Positions 11,837 through 23,318 of a stretch of DNA of 64,000 bases are shown piece after piece. Source of the DNA: Rotaria sp. Silwood1 (taxonomy: Eukaryota; Rotifera; Eurotatoria; Philodinida; Philodinidae); NCBI GenBank assembly GCA_905250075.1, contig CAJNOP010000199.1, forward strand, positions 1-64,000. Reading direction: 5' to 3'. The notes beneath the pieces were generated by a model, which saw only the letters and a list, made by a program, of their open reading frames with translations, did no database searches and had not been told where the DNA came from. A program made the position numbers and the translations under genes. The stretch's first letter is position 1; each line of letters begins with the position of its first letter.

Positions 11837-14800
11837 TCCAATCGAACACGCAATCCATCTCTACCTTTTTTTTTAACTCGCAAACTATCATATAAATTAA
11901 AATAAATAATAAAAAAAAAGAAGGACATTCTATTTTGAATTTATATTTCGTAATGAAACGAATACATACAATATGACGAAAAAACAAAATAATTTAAAAT
12001 GATTCTGCTGACTTTATTTTTCAAAATCAATCTGAAAATATTTTTTTTCTCTATATGACGTTCTCAAATGTATATAACCAACATTTTTTAGATGATGACA
12101 AACAATCTATAGATGTTATTTGTATTTTTTCAATATATATATATATTTTCAAGGAAATATAATTCATCCAAATGTTCGATAAATGTATATATTTACGTAG
12201 AAGATCTGCTTTGTTTTAAAGGAATTGTTGATAAAAAAAAATTAGTTTCTTTCCCTACTGGAAAACTTTAACAATGTAAGAACAACAAGCTAGAAACTGT
12301 TCAACCATGTTATTGTGAGATCAAATTAAGGTCTGTTTCACTCTGTCACAATCGTTTTTCGTTATAAAGAAGATGATTTTTTCAATAAAACTAATTCAAT
12401 GTTCTCTATCAATGAATAATCGAAAGACATATTGCTTCAAAATGATATTAAAATGGAAACAGGTTTTTTCAATATCATATCCATTTACCTTAAATATGTA
12501 TTCCATAGGTTCACCAAGCTTTTCGACTGAAGATTGACGAATCTCGAAAATTACTCAATTTCTTCTAATTTAACTGAAGTCTATGTTGCAAAAAAACTAA
12601 CAAATTTCTGATTTTCGACGAAAAATACCATAAGATGATGTGTGAAACAGTAGATTACAGCTTTTCATACAGATATCGTGAAAATTCAAAAGCGTTCGTT
12701 TTGTATTCTAATTTGACGAGATTCTAACAAAAGAAAAACAAGAATATATTGACACATTTATTTTGTACCTAAAAGATTTATCAGGATTAAAATGATTGTA
12801 AAATGATAGATTATGTAATTTTCATAGAGTAATTGAAGAAAATAAAACGAACAACTTCCTTCTTACACAAGTATCATTCAAAACTTTTGTAGATTGTGGA
12901 ACTTGAATAGATAGAACAATTCAAATCGCGTTACTTGGAAAAACTGGATAACGTCAATGAACAACTTTTTTTGTTTTTATTATATTTCAGTTCCTATAGT
13001 AAATTTCTTAAAAATTCTATTGTATATAGATAGAGAACAATTAACTATTTTGATTGGTGATATCATCTTTTTTTTTAATGTAAAATGATTGTGACAAAGC
13101 AAATATATAATTGATTTGACGTTTTTTTTTTACAATATAATCATCATTTTCCTGTGTAAATGAATTTCTTGGATAATATAAAATAAAAATAAATGTCGAC
13201 AATTCGGTTAACATTAATCTTCTTCAGAACGTTATTACTACATTGAAATAAATGATCTTCATTTTAATTGTAAATATACTTTCTGTCTTTTTGTATGATA
13301 ATAATACCGACGAGAAGATATACCATGTCTTTTCCTATCAGTTTTACTTTATTGTTTAGTTCGTAAGAATATTATAAAACAAAATAAAAAGAGAATGAAG
13401 TATAGATATAGTTGAAATAAACATCGTTTATGTATGCGTGAAATAATAACATTGTGAACAAGGTCAATGCAAATCGATATGTTAACATTGATCTTCGACT
13501 AGAATAATTTTAGAAGTACATGTACTAAGATAATCTAGGTCAGTGATGAAGGTGAAACAAACTGAGACCGTAAGCATTAGAGTAGAAATGAATGTTAGAA
13601 GTTGTTTTAATAAGTTTTTTGATTTTCTATTCATTGTCTATAGATATGATCGAAGTCGATTTTTGATATCAAGCAAGATTCTGAAATTTCGTTTGTCTAC
13701 TAATTATAAAAACTTTTTCGGAAAAAGCCGAAATTTTAACTTTGTTTTTGAAAAATAAAAAAAAAATGAGAATTAATTTAAAAATGTGTATAAAATTCTC
13801 AAAAGTTTTATTTGACGCAGCACAACAATTAAATCAATATAATTTGAGCTGAAATATGTTTACACAATTTTTATATTTATTTCCATTGAGTTATTAATTT
13901 TTAACAATAAGACATATTTACAGATGAATCAAAAATAGTCTTAGATTGTTGTATGAAACTTTTGATTGACTAGTAGTACGATGTGATGTGTAGATAGTCA
14001 TTAAGATCTTCTGGCAAAATAAAATTTTACTTAAAACAAAATAGAAATCGAATTTGAATTACATAAAGTTCCTCATTTAATTCACGAGTAATTACCGAAA
14101 AAGTTTAATATTTTTGGTTTTGAAATTTTACTGCGTTAGAAAATATTCAGATTAGTCTTTCAACAATGTTTTACTCTAAAAATCATTCAATAGATACATT
14201 TATCAAACGAACATTGAATTGTATAATATATACAATGTGTTTTACTCAAAATTTGAAGAGAATATTATGCCTTCTTAAGAATAATATTATTTTAGAAAAG
14301 AAAGTGCTCGTTCATGATATTGACGACGTCAATATAAAATGTCAGAGAAAAGTTAAAAGAAAAATAATACGGAAACAGAAAAATGCAATGGAAAAAATGA
14401 CGTCAGTGATTATAAATTAATCTTTCTTTGGTTTATTTAACACTTTGAAACTTAAGTCTGTGCGTCAATAAATATTATTGATCGACGAGAAGAAGAAAAA
14501 TTTTTTCAAAAACATTCGGATAAAATTTCTGATAACCAGCTAGTCATTCTATGATCTGCTTGCACCAATGATAAAGAAGATAAAACACTATGACACAAAT
14601 ATTCACAAAAATGCAGTATATTTTTTCATGGTTTACTTCTACAACTAAGAATGAAAATGTTCTACTAAAATTAATGGTTGCAAATAAATCAAATGAACAG
14701 AAAAAAAACACGCAAACAGGAATGAAACTATGATTATATATAATTCATGATATTTTGATAGTCTTTCTTTAATTAATTTGCAATTTCACACGTTAGAGTT

Positions 14801-15015
14801 TCTTTGTCAATATTACTAAACTAAGAACAAGTAAAAGAAAGACACGGTAGGAAACAAAAAAAAAACATCTGTTATTGTAAATTTTATCTATGGAATTTTA
14901 AATATAAACATATTTTCTTCATAGAAATCTAACTCAAATAATAGAATAAAATTGTATGCTCAAGATTTCTCGAATATAATATATCTGCGTTCATTCTCAC
15001 CAAAAATTTCGGATT
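11837..15015. other. AT-rich intergenic region, no gene seen
   Basis: About 3.2 kb with no open frame that I can tie to a protein family. Open frames at 13543-13758 and 14166-14420 look like chance, with low-complexity Lys/Asn/Phe content. Confidence 0.55.
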
Positions 15016-15810
15016 ATGTCGCATGTATATTTAACAATCGATCCTCTTGGTGAAGCAACATCTACTTGTCGTTATCATATTCGCGAGAAGATATTGTCGC
15101 TACGTGACAATTACAAGATTAAAGACGAATCGGATCAAGATGTCTTCATTGTTCGAGCAAAACTGTTAACACTTGCTGACAAAATTTTTTTGGAAGATAT
15201 GGCTGGAAAGTGAGTTCATGTCTTAGTTGCATGTTTTCTATGTCAAATTAATAGAGTGAAAGTTGAGGATACCCATGCATATTAATTATAGCAATATATT
15301 TAATCATTGAATAATATATCATAGGAAGAATATAAAATTCAATTGATTGTTCTCTGTAATACTATTCGAACAACTGAAAGATGTGTACTGATAGTAAATC
15401 ATCATTCTCTAGTGATTGTTGTTCGATATTTGCTATTCCAAACAATCTCTATTTTTACTTTTAGTATCCTGATGAAGATTGAAGAAGACCTACTTCATTT
15501 TCGTTCAACATACAAAATATTGTCAGCACGTGATGGAGATGAGGGTCGTCAATTAGCATTAGTCAAGAAGAAATTTTCATTGCATGATAAATACTCAATC
15601 GATTCAGTTTATGGAGAATATAAATTAGAATCATTGGATTTGTTAGGTCATTCATTCACATTAACAAAAGAAAGACGCACAGTGGCTATTGTAAGTAGAA
15701 AATGGATTACTTTGGCTGGTATTTATGGAGCAGAAATTGATGCTAATGAAGATCAAGCATTTGTCATAGCGTTGATAATTATCATTAATCAAGCTTTGTA
15801 TTCTTTCTAA
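15016..15810 (+). CDS. LURP-one-related (LOR, tubby-C-like) protein, 2 exons
   Basis: Proposed join(15016..15209,15465..15810), 179 residues. The donor is AAA|GTGAGT, the acceptor is a TTTTTACTTTTAG tract, and phase 2 is kept; the intron is 255 bp. The product follows the LOR pattern: an N-terminal strand pair (KILSLRDNYKIKDESDQDVF), a DMAG turn at the junction, then LHFRSTYKILSARDGDEG, KKFSLHDKYSID, LLGHSFTLTKERRTVA, and the C-terminal block YGAEIDANEDQAFVIALIIII that closes the fold. The length matches the family (about 180-200). LOR proteins have a 12-stranded tubby-like barrel with a buried C-terminal helix and are related to phospholipid scramblases. Their biochemical role in animals is unclear. 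AATAAA-like signals lie downstream near 15983. Confidence 0.8.
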
Positions 15811-16501
15811 TTTTTTTATATCGATTTCAGTGATAATGAGCTTAACGCTAAATGTATAAAACTGAAAAAGGAGAATGAAACATGTTTGTCTTATATTTTG
15901 TATTTTATGACGGAATGTTGTTGTTTTTGTCTGATGATGATTTGATTGTAGCGCTTTGAAAGTTTGTATATTGTCATTCTGATAATAAAATGAATATGTT
16001 CGTTAAAGTAGTACAGTGTATATCTAGTTTTGTGTGATTGATATCATCTATAAAATGAATGGTTTGCTATGGTGTAAAGAATAAAATCATATAATCGATG
16101 ATTCAATTCTTAGATCGTTGATTGCTTATAATTGAAAACCAATAACAAGCAACTTTGGATTGTGACTGAAGATTGAACAAAGGTGAATAAGAAGACATGA
16201 GTATAGAGGAATAGGATCGATGGGACATGAAAATTGTTTATGTCAATTTTCAGTATACGTTGGTCATTTTTTTCCGATTGATCAAGTCAATGGTCAAATC
16301 TCGTACTCATTTCAATTGTTCCATCAATGGTCAATCAATTACTGTTGATTATGCAATGTATGTAAACATGATTTCTACTCAATATGGAGACCAGAAGTTA
16401 TGATTATGTGAGCAATTTCTTCTATTTGGGCAATATTAAGTATTGCCAATGTTTTCACATACATCTTCAATTTTTTAAAATATTTTAACTTTAATAATTT
16501 A
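15811..16501. other. 3' flank of the LOR gene and intergenic region
   Basis: Probable 3' UTR with an AATAAAATGA hexamer context near 15985, then AT-rich sequence. No gene is seen. Confidence 0.5.
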
Positions 16502-16588
16502 GGATAGAGTGTGGATGTAGAGTGTGGCTATGGTTGTGCACACGAGCCATGAAAGTAGATATTGATGTTTGTGGATGGGTTTGTGAGT
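16502..16588. repeat. degenerate TG-rich repeat, left side of the LINE target
   Basis: Repeated GTGTGG, GATGT and GTTGTG words fill this stretch. The same composition resumes at 22099-22260, so one TG-rich array was split by the retrotransposon. The last 14 bases (16575-16588) are the left target-site duplication. Confidence 0.55.
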
Positions 16589-16893
16589 CATTCTCATTTT
16601 TTGCTTCGTGAAGTATAGTCACATTTTTCTTTTTTGTTATCGTTACATTCTTTGTCCATCTGCCTCTCTAAGTCGATACGAGAGTACTGATGGCAGAGGC
16701 AATTAATATTGATCCTAATGAGGATCTTCAGTCTGGAAAGGAATATGAGACACTGGAACAAGGTTCTATATAAAATGTTCAAGTTGAACTTATATCAAGA
16801 TTTTTATCGGAGTGTCCGCAAGCAGCTTTAAATGTACACAAGTACCTGCAGAAAAATTATTCAAAGTCAAATCAGCAACAACAACAACAACTC

Positions 16894-18718
16894 ATGCAAC
16901 CAGTGAATTCAACACCGAAACGCGGTCATCCACTAGATGAAAGCGGAGGTTCGATCAGCAACGGAAGAGGTCTCCGTAAATATCCTCGAAGGGGTATTGA
17001 GAATAATGCACATAAGCACTCACATAATGTACAACCAGAAATTAATTTACAAACACAGCAACCATCGTCTTCGATGTCGTCAGATGTAAGACAACATCAA
17101 GAGATAAATCAAGATAATACGAATCGTAAACGAATTTCTTTTAATCAACTGAAGCACGCGGTATCGTCTAATTTACGATGTTTCTTTATTGAATTCACCT
17201 CGGATGCGGATCGTAATAGTATTCCAACAGCTCTTCATGCAAGTGATCTTATACTGAAAGAACTGCAAACCAATGGTGTTTTAATCAATAGATTTACATT
17301 AGTAGGATGGGCAGGAAAAAAGCTAAAGTTAGGTGTTAATAATAAAGAAGATTACGCTACTCTCGTCAGTTCGGATAAATGGCCAACAAAGATAAATGGA
17401 ATTGATATTGTGGTCGTGAAACCAAAATATATACCAGATTCATTCACTCTCGTCGTCCGTTATGTACCTAGGGAATTAGATGAAAATTTTGTTTCAAATG
17501 AAATTCAGCGAACAATTGCTTCTGCAGATCGTATTAAACGTATTCATTATGCATACCAAAGAAGAACAGATGATTATCGATTCGAAGTGAAAGATTATCG
17601 TGAATATAATGCTGTGTTGCAACTGGGTCGAATTGCAATAGGTCATTCGTGGTTATCGATCACCAAGTTTTATCCGGGAAATCGTTTAATGTACTGCACG
17701 AAATGTTGGCGTATTGGTCATTTAAGGAACAAATGCAGCTCAGAAAGCAAATGTCGTATTTGTCTTGAAAGTCTGAAACAGAGATGGACAAAATCGCACC
17801 GCGCCTCCCCGCGCTTCCCCGCGCCGTTGCTCACGCCTACGCTACACTAGTCTGAGCTTCGATGAGCGCATGCTTAGAGCATCCTGGTATTCGGTGGAGT
17901 TTGAGAAACTGATTGGTAGAGCAAAGAGAAAGAGAGATGTGCGTAGCGCCTAGGCGCAAGCAGTGGCGCGGGGAAGCGCGGTGAGGCGCGGTGCGATTTT
18001 GTCCATCTCTGGTCTGAATGTCAATACTCCTCATATGTGTAAAAATGTACCGAAATGTGCTCAATGTGATGGAGATCATCATTCGTTGGATAGTCAATGT
18101 CAGGTTTTAAAAGAATATAAAGATCAATTAAAGGAAGATGTCGAAGATGCCATACAAAAAGGACTATTACAGCGATTCTCACCGCAAGAGAAAGCACCTA
18201 CATTTGAACGTCGAGAGCAAGACTTTCCACCATTAGCAGCAAGTGATAATCATTCCAATAAAAAATGGAATACTGCGCTACCACGTACAACTGCTGAGTC
18301 GAATGACTTACGAGCATCATATACTGATAAAACAATTGAATCCATCAATGATAATCTGACAAAACTAATCGATAGTAACAAACGGCTTGAAAATAAAGTT
18401 GATCTAGTATCATCAAGTATAAAGACCGTTACTCTTGATATTCAGCTATATCAAGCAGTCTTAGCAGATACTATCAATATTATGAAAGACTTCATGCAAT
18501 ATGTTATACCAGCATCGTTAACTGCTAGCAAAGTTGAAAGATCATCGTTGGTACAAGTCACGAGCGAATACTACAAACGCCTTCATGTCGTGTCCTCAAG
18601 ATTAATAAATGGTTTCCAATTAAATCAATTAAATCAGCAAGTTGAACTGTTTGTGCATAATACTAACATTGATCAACACTCTGCATCAGTTCACAAATCT
18701 TCACAGAATGATAAGTAG
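16894..18718 (+). pseudogene. LINE ORF1 (gag-like, CCHC knuckles), interrupted by a MITE
   Basis: An ATG opens a Gln/Ser-rich N-terminus, followed by an RRM-like region (FTLVVRYVPRELDENFV) and a zinc knuckle CTKCWRIGHLRNKC (CX2CX4HX4C). The frame is broken at 17779-18019 by a hAT-type MITE plus its duplicated target, then resumes with further Cys/His clusters (CAQCDGDHHSLDSQC) and a C-terminal region ending in NDK-stop at 18716-18718. Subtracting the 241 inserted bases leaves 1584 bases in one frame (527 codons plus stop). ORF1 proteins of this type bind the element RNA and form the ribonucleoprotein. As it stands the N-terminal part reads into the MITE and stops at 17850. Confidence 0.8.
17779..18011. 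mobile_element. hAT-type MITE inserted in LINE ORF1
   Basis: This 233-bp, GC-rich element has terminal inverted repeats that begin CAGAGATGGACAAAAT. They match perfectly over the first 28 bp and continue imperfectly to about 57 bp. Flanking 8-mers GTCTGAAA (17771-17778) and GTCTGAAT (18012-18019) form an 8-bp target duplication with one mismatch, fitting the hAT preference nTnnnnAn. CAGAG termini also suit hAT. It has no coding capacity, so it must have been moved in trans. Confidence 0.85.
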
Positions 18719-21694
18719 AACGTCAGATCTTAATGTACACGCTAAAGTTTTCTTTCCTGCTTCAGAGAATTATTCATTTAGTCCTATAGATGAAGCTATG
18801 CACCGGCTGAAAACTTGGAATTTTGCACCTAAAGATCAGAAATTAGTATTATCTCTTTTAGATGAATGGTACACGGGTAGAACCTTGAACACAGTCTTAT
18901 AGAACCATGGGGAAATGTTGGAATAGCTTCTTCACAAACCCAAAAAGAACATATTAAGATCCTATGTTATAATGTCGAAGGTTGGGGTACGCGTGCGCTT
19001 GAAGCTATTGATTTAGTGTATCAAATTCAAGCTTCTATTGGTATATTTACTGAAGTTGGTGAGTTATGGAACATGAGCCGATTACCACATTTTAACACGT
19101 TCTATCAAAAGGGAACTAACAAGAATGGAGGAGTATGTATAGCAGTAGGGAAGCATCTGAAAGCGACGCGCATCGAGGTTAACATTCCGAACACAGTTGT
19201 CATTGATATAACAGGTCTATCAGAACCAGTACGTATCATTGGTATTTACTGGCCCACTAGTCAAGAGCGTGATCTTGATGATATCTTGCCTTATGTCGTA
19301 GAAGGTACCATACTATCAGGTGACTTTAATGCAACAGTCAAGGAATGGAATAGTCCAATAACTGATAGAAGAGGTGCGCACGTGGAAGAATGGATTAATG
19401 AAAATAATCTCAATTATATTCCATCAACGTCCAACTCATCTAAGCGCTCTCTACGTAATATAGATTTGTCGTTCTCTAATATGAGTACTATTTCAAGCGA
19501 AACATTGTTTTTTGGCACTAGCGATCATTGGCCGATTGTGTTATCGTGTGAGAACATTTTTTTCGATATAAACAGTTTTTTTCCTCATACAAATTGGAAG
19601 GCATTTGAAGCAGTAATAACGCTATTACAAACATTCTGGATGAGAGAACAAAAGAAAAATAGTGCTGATGAGTGGTACAAACAATATATTCGTTTCATCG
19701 CGGCTGTCAAAAATAGAGTGACTCATTGGAAAGAGAGAGATAAATATAAACCATCATTACCGAAGTATATCATCGAAAAATTAAAAGAAATACGAAAAGT
19801 GAGAAATAGATATTATCATTTAAGACATAAGGGAGTTTTTAATGAGGAAGCGAGGGTGCTATTACGTACAATGACGAGAGAGACCAAAGTTGAAGTTGCT
19901 AAATACAAAAATGCTCAATGGCAATATTTTTTGGTTAACATTCAAACGTCTTACGATAAATCAGATAAAGCGTTTTGGACACACTTATCTCGCATTCACA
20001 AATCGCGTACGCTGCCTTTTTATAAACTTTCGGATGGCTCTAAAATAATATCAACTCAACAAGAAATCACAAACGAACTATATCAGTATTACAGTGAACA
20101 GTTTAAAGCATCTGCTCTGGATTGTTATAATGTACATGAAACTCAGTTAGACATGGAATATAAAGAGTTGCTAAATAAATTATTAGTATCAAAAGATAAA
20201 GTCGAAAAAACTAGTGTTTGGGAAATCTCACGATTAATCAAAACGTTAAAGCCAAAGAAGTCAGCAGGTTTTGATTTGGTGTCAAACTTCATAATTAAAA
20301 AACTTCCTCCAAGTTACATCGAGTGCTTAGCAAATTGCTTTAATGTATGGTTAAACGAGTGTTGTTATCCAGATGACTGGAAAATTGCTAAAATTATAAC
20401 CTTAAATAAGTTGAAATCGGGTATCCCAAAGTGTGAACAAACTCGTCCGATATCCTTGTTAGCTACACATTCTAAGCTGTTCGAAAAAGTGCTCTTACTA
20501 AGAATCAGACACTGGGCTGAAACAAATCGTTTAGTACCCGTAGAACAATCGGGGTTCCGTCCAAAAAGTCTTCTACCTACTCGCGTTCTGTCAATATATC
20601 AGGAAGTCAAAAATAACATGGCAGCCAATATTCCGACACTACCGCTTTATGTCGATTATCAAAAGGCTTATGATCGTGTATGGCATGCCGCTCTTCTGTG
20701 TAAACTAGATAGACTGGGTATGCCTCTCAACTTATTGAAAATGATTGATAGTTGGTTAAAAGATAGAAGAGCTTACGTAGAATATGGTGAAATAACTTCG
20801 AAAATATTTAAGATACATATAGGACTTCCACAGGGCAGTAGTCTTAGTCCATACTTATTTATAGTGTTTCATTCAGATCTAACAAATTACCTGGGAGCTC
20901 ATTCATGTCATCTATTTTCAGATGATCTTTGTGTATTAATTAGTCCTCCCATTATGAGAAACTTAGACCCGATGATTGAATACTTAAAAAAAGAAGGTAC
21001 ACGAATTTGTAATCAGGTTCTTATATATTCAAAAAAGTGGAAACAACCGTTAAATGTTTCGAAAACTGTAGTACAACTTTTTCATACACAAGTAAAAAGA
21101 CCGATAGTAAATGTAACGATAGACGGAAACAAAATCGAATTAGTTAGAGAATTCAAATACCTAGGTTTTACCTGGACGGATAAACTATCGTTGAAACCAA
21201 CAATCGAAAAAGCGATAGGAAATATTCAGAGATCGCTAGGAAAACTAATATGGATGAAATCTGGTCGCGAAATGTCATGTAAAGCTCTCCGGCAATGTTT
21301 TTTCGCATTCACGTTCCCTCATTTCGCTTGGCTGTTTCCACTTTTTCCAATCCTCTCAGAATCTCAACAAAATATATTGCAACAAAAATTCCGTGTGGGA
21401 CTTCGGCTGGTGCATCGCTGCCCCTTCGTTTCTGCTCATAATCTTTTCAATATTACCTCAGAACAACCCTTAGAATTTTATGTTAAAAAATATATTCAAC
21501 GAAGACTAAAGACCATTTACACAACTGATCTTGGTTCTTCATTGTTCTATGAAGATATTTTTGGGTGGGATAACTTTTATAAAAGAAAAAACGATCATCT
21601 TGGGCACTTTTTTTGTTTACGTCGTATTCGGCAATTGAAAGATCGACACGAGTCTTCTCTTTTAAAATGGTTGTCCTTTGTTGATGTGAATTAA
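18708..21694 (+). pseudogene. LINE ORF2: endonuclease-reverse transcriptase, one frameshift
   Basis: The likely ATG at 18708 overlaps the ORF1 stop (ATGATAAGTAG). A first segment runs to TAG at 18900-18902. The endonuclease frame is already open from 18881, so one indel within 18881-18899 separates them. Endonuclease motifs follow in order: LCYNVEG, FTEVG, SGDFNA, SDHWPIV. Reverse transcriptase motifs are KPKKSAGFD, DYQKAYDRVW, GLPQGSSLSP, the catalytic FSDD (FADD/YADD type) and the downstream FKYLGFTWTD. The long open stretch is 892 codons and ends in VDVN-stop. The protein nicks target DNA and reverse-transcribes the element RNA at the nick. Apart from the frameshift it looks well preserved, so the insertion is probably fairly recent. 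Confidence 0.85.
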
Positions 21695-22098
21695 TGTCAC
21701 AGAAAGACGCTTAAATGTAATGCTTATGCAATTTTCTTTTTTCGTTCTTGCTCTCTTTCTTATTACTTTTTATCTCGCGTTCGTTTCTCTTGGTTTGTTT
21801 TTCGTCTTCCTTCGAGTTGCTCGCTCTACTCACGTATCTCCGCTGCTACTCATCATCAGTACTTCTCTCACTATCTTCTTCTCTTTCTTTTACTCTTGGG
21901 TTATTTTTTTTTTCTTTTTCATTTATTTACTCTCTATATATCCCCATGTGCAGAAGTTGGTACTCAGTATAGCATATTGTTGGCACAATTGTAACGCTTT
22001 GCTTTAATGATACACCATTTCGCTTATACATCTATAATTCTCTCTTTTATTATGTAAGCACTTCCGAGTGTTACAGACACAAGCATAATAAAAAAAAA

Positions 22099-22260
22099 AT
22101 GGGTTTGTGAGTGGTATGTAGGTGAGTATGGTTATGTGTGCCGAATTCGAATGTGAGTGTAGATGTAAGGTGTAAATGTGGTTGTAGATGTGTTGTGTGC
22201 CTATCACTCTAGATGTGGATATTGGTGAGGCCACAGATGTAGATGTGATCGTCATTGTGG
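22099..22260. repeat. degenerate TG-rich repeat, right side of the LINE target
   Basis: It starts with the right target duplication (22099-22112) and continues with irregular GTAGATGTG, GTGAGT and GGTTGTAG words. Open frames across it (for example 22188-22520) look like products of the repeat rather than a gene. Confidence 0.5.
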
Positions 22261-22643
22261 ATATGAGTCTTCTCTCCAGAGATATCTACATACATCGATA
22301 CTTTAGTTTTATTTTTCTGTTACTATTGCCTAGTGTTAATGGTATAATAATATATAGGATAAAAGTTTTCCGCAAATTTCCTATCGATATATCTTTGCAA
22401 CTACTTGAGCAATGTCAACAGATAAATAGGGTATGGGTGTGGTTAAGTGATGTGTGTGTTTCTTGTTCTGCTCTTAAGCAACACACTGACATTCTCAATG
22501 TTGAATATAAACCACAATGATTATGTATGCCTAGATGAATCGTCTAGACAACAATAGATAAAAAAGCAAAACAATATCATATTTATTTCATATTATTTTT
22601 CTTAACACTTCGTATAGAATATAATCATTAAAATAATGATTTA

Positions 22644-23318
22644 TTACGGAAAATATTTTTGCACACAATGAGAACAAAAATCTGTATCAGGACAAAAATG
22701 TAGTCGACGTTTGTGCTCAACAAATGTAAATTTTTTTTTACAAATATCACAATAAGCTACTCCATTTGCTTTATAGTACTCTTGACATGCTTTTTTGTGA
22801 CTTTTTGATGTTTTTTCGAGTATTGTATAGAGAAAATGTATTTGTTCTGATTGTTGTTTGACTAATGCATTGAGTTCATCTATCATTGGTTGAATTTTTA
22901 TTAATGGACATTCACTAATGTGATCTTGTATTTGATCACGTCGTCCATTCCAATTACACTTAAGATGAGCTGCTGGACATGATATCATTACATTCATACA
23001 GTTTGTAATGTGATCTTTGAAATTACCTCGTTGAATATTAGTTTGCGAACACCATTTGCATTTAACAAGTAATTGATTGAGTTGATTGAGAAATGGGCGA
23101 ATGGTAACAGGATGATAATCTTCTAGTGTCAAATCACGACGACATGTTGGACATGTAGACATATCACGAAAAGTATCAATGATACATTTACGACAAAATG
23201 TATGTCCACATTCATTAGCACTGACAGGATCTTCAAGTGGATCAGTGCATATAGGACAGAGCAAATCTTCATGAATTGAGTCTTCATTCATATATTCATA
23301 GTTACCACTGGTTGCCAT
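22644..23318 (-). CDS. RING and TRAF-type zinc-finger protein (probable E3 ubiquitin ligase)
   Basis: Single exon, 224 residues. An N-terminal C3HC4 RING finger has ligands C21, C24, C37, H39, C42, C45, C56 and C59 (CPIC, CGHTFCRKC, CPTC), the arrangement that recruits an E2 enzyme. TRAF-type zinc-finger sequence follows (CKWC, H, C, then CPAAHLKCNWNGRRDQIQDH, about residues 87-135). A helical, Gln-rich segment (about 142-170) may be a short coiled coil. A C-terminal Cys/His cluster (CDICKKKF, HFCPDTDFCSHC) could bind another zinc. The TRAF-C (MATH) receptor-binding domain is missing, so it is not a classical TRAF. The ATG is at 23316-23318. Ubiquitin ligase activity is inferred from the complete RING. 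Confidence 0.85.
   Translation of the reverse strand: MATSGNYEYMNEDSIHEDLLCPICTDPLEDPVSANECGHTFCRKCIIDTFRDMSTCPTCRRDLTLEDYHPVTIRPFLNQLNQLLVKCKWCSQTNIQRGNFKDHITNCMNVMISCPAAHLKCNWNGRRDQIQDHISECPLIKIQPMIDELNALVKQQSEQIHFLYTILEKTSKSHKKACQEYYKANGVAYCDICKKKFTFVEHKRRLHFCPDTDFCSHCVQKYFP

Larger units (their letters stand above)
16589..22098 (+). mobile_element. Full-length non-LTR retrotransposon (LINE, Jockey/I-like)
   Basis: The element is flanked by a perfect 14-bp direct repeat, ATGGGTTTGTGAGT, at 16575-16588 and 22099-22112, and ends in an A-tract (22090-22098) after AATAA. It carries ORF1 (gag-like, zinc knuckles) and ORF2 (apurinic-type endonuclease plus reverse transcriptase). No RNase H domain is visible. 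Length is 5.5 kb including a 233-bp MITE and its duplicated 8-bp target; without these it is about 5.27 kb. Two ORFs, zinc knuckles and the missing RNase H suggest the Jockey-like branch, but clade assignment needs a tree. The 5' end at 16589 follows directly from the duplication, so insertion was not 5'-truncated. It is currently disabled in both ORFs. Confidence 0.85.

Noticed and set aside
15915..15965. CTGATGA...GAAA in the LOR 3' flank as a hammerhead core
   Set aside because: No self-complementary stem lies between the two words.
16502..16588. GTGTGG words as possible telomeric repeat
   Set aside because: The words are irregular and not in tandem, so an internal degenerate TG array is the safer reading.
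22188..22520. 110-codon open frame after the LINE
   Set aside because: It runs through the degenerate TG-rich array and has repetitive Val/Asp content with no domain.
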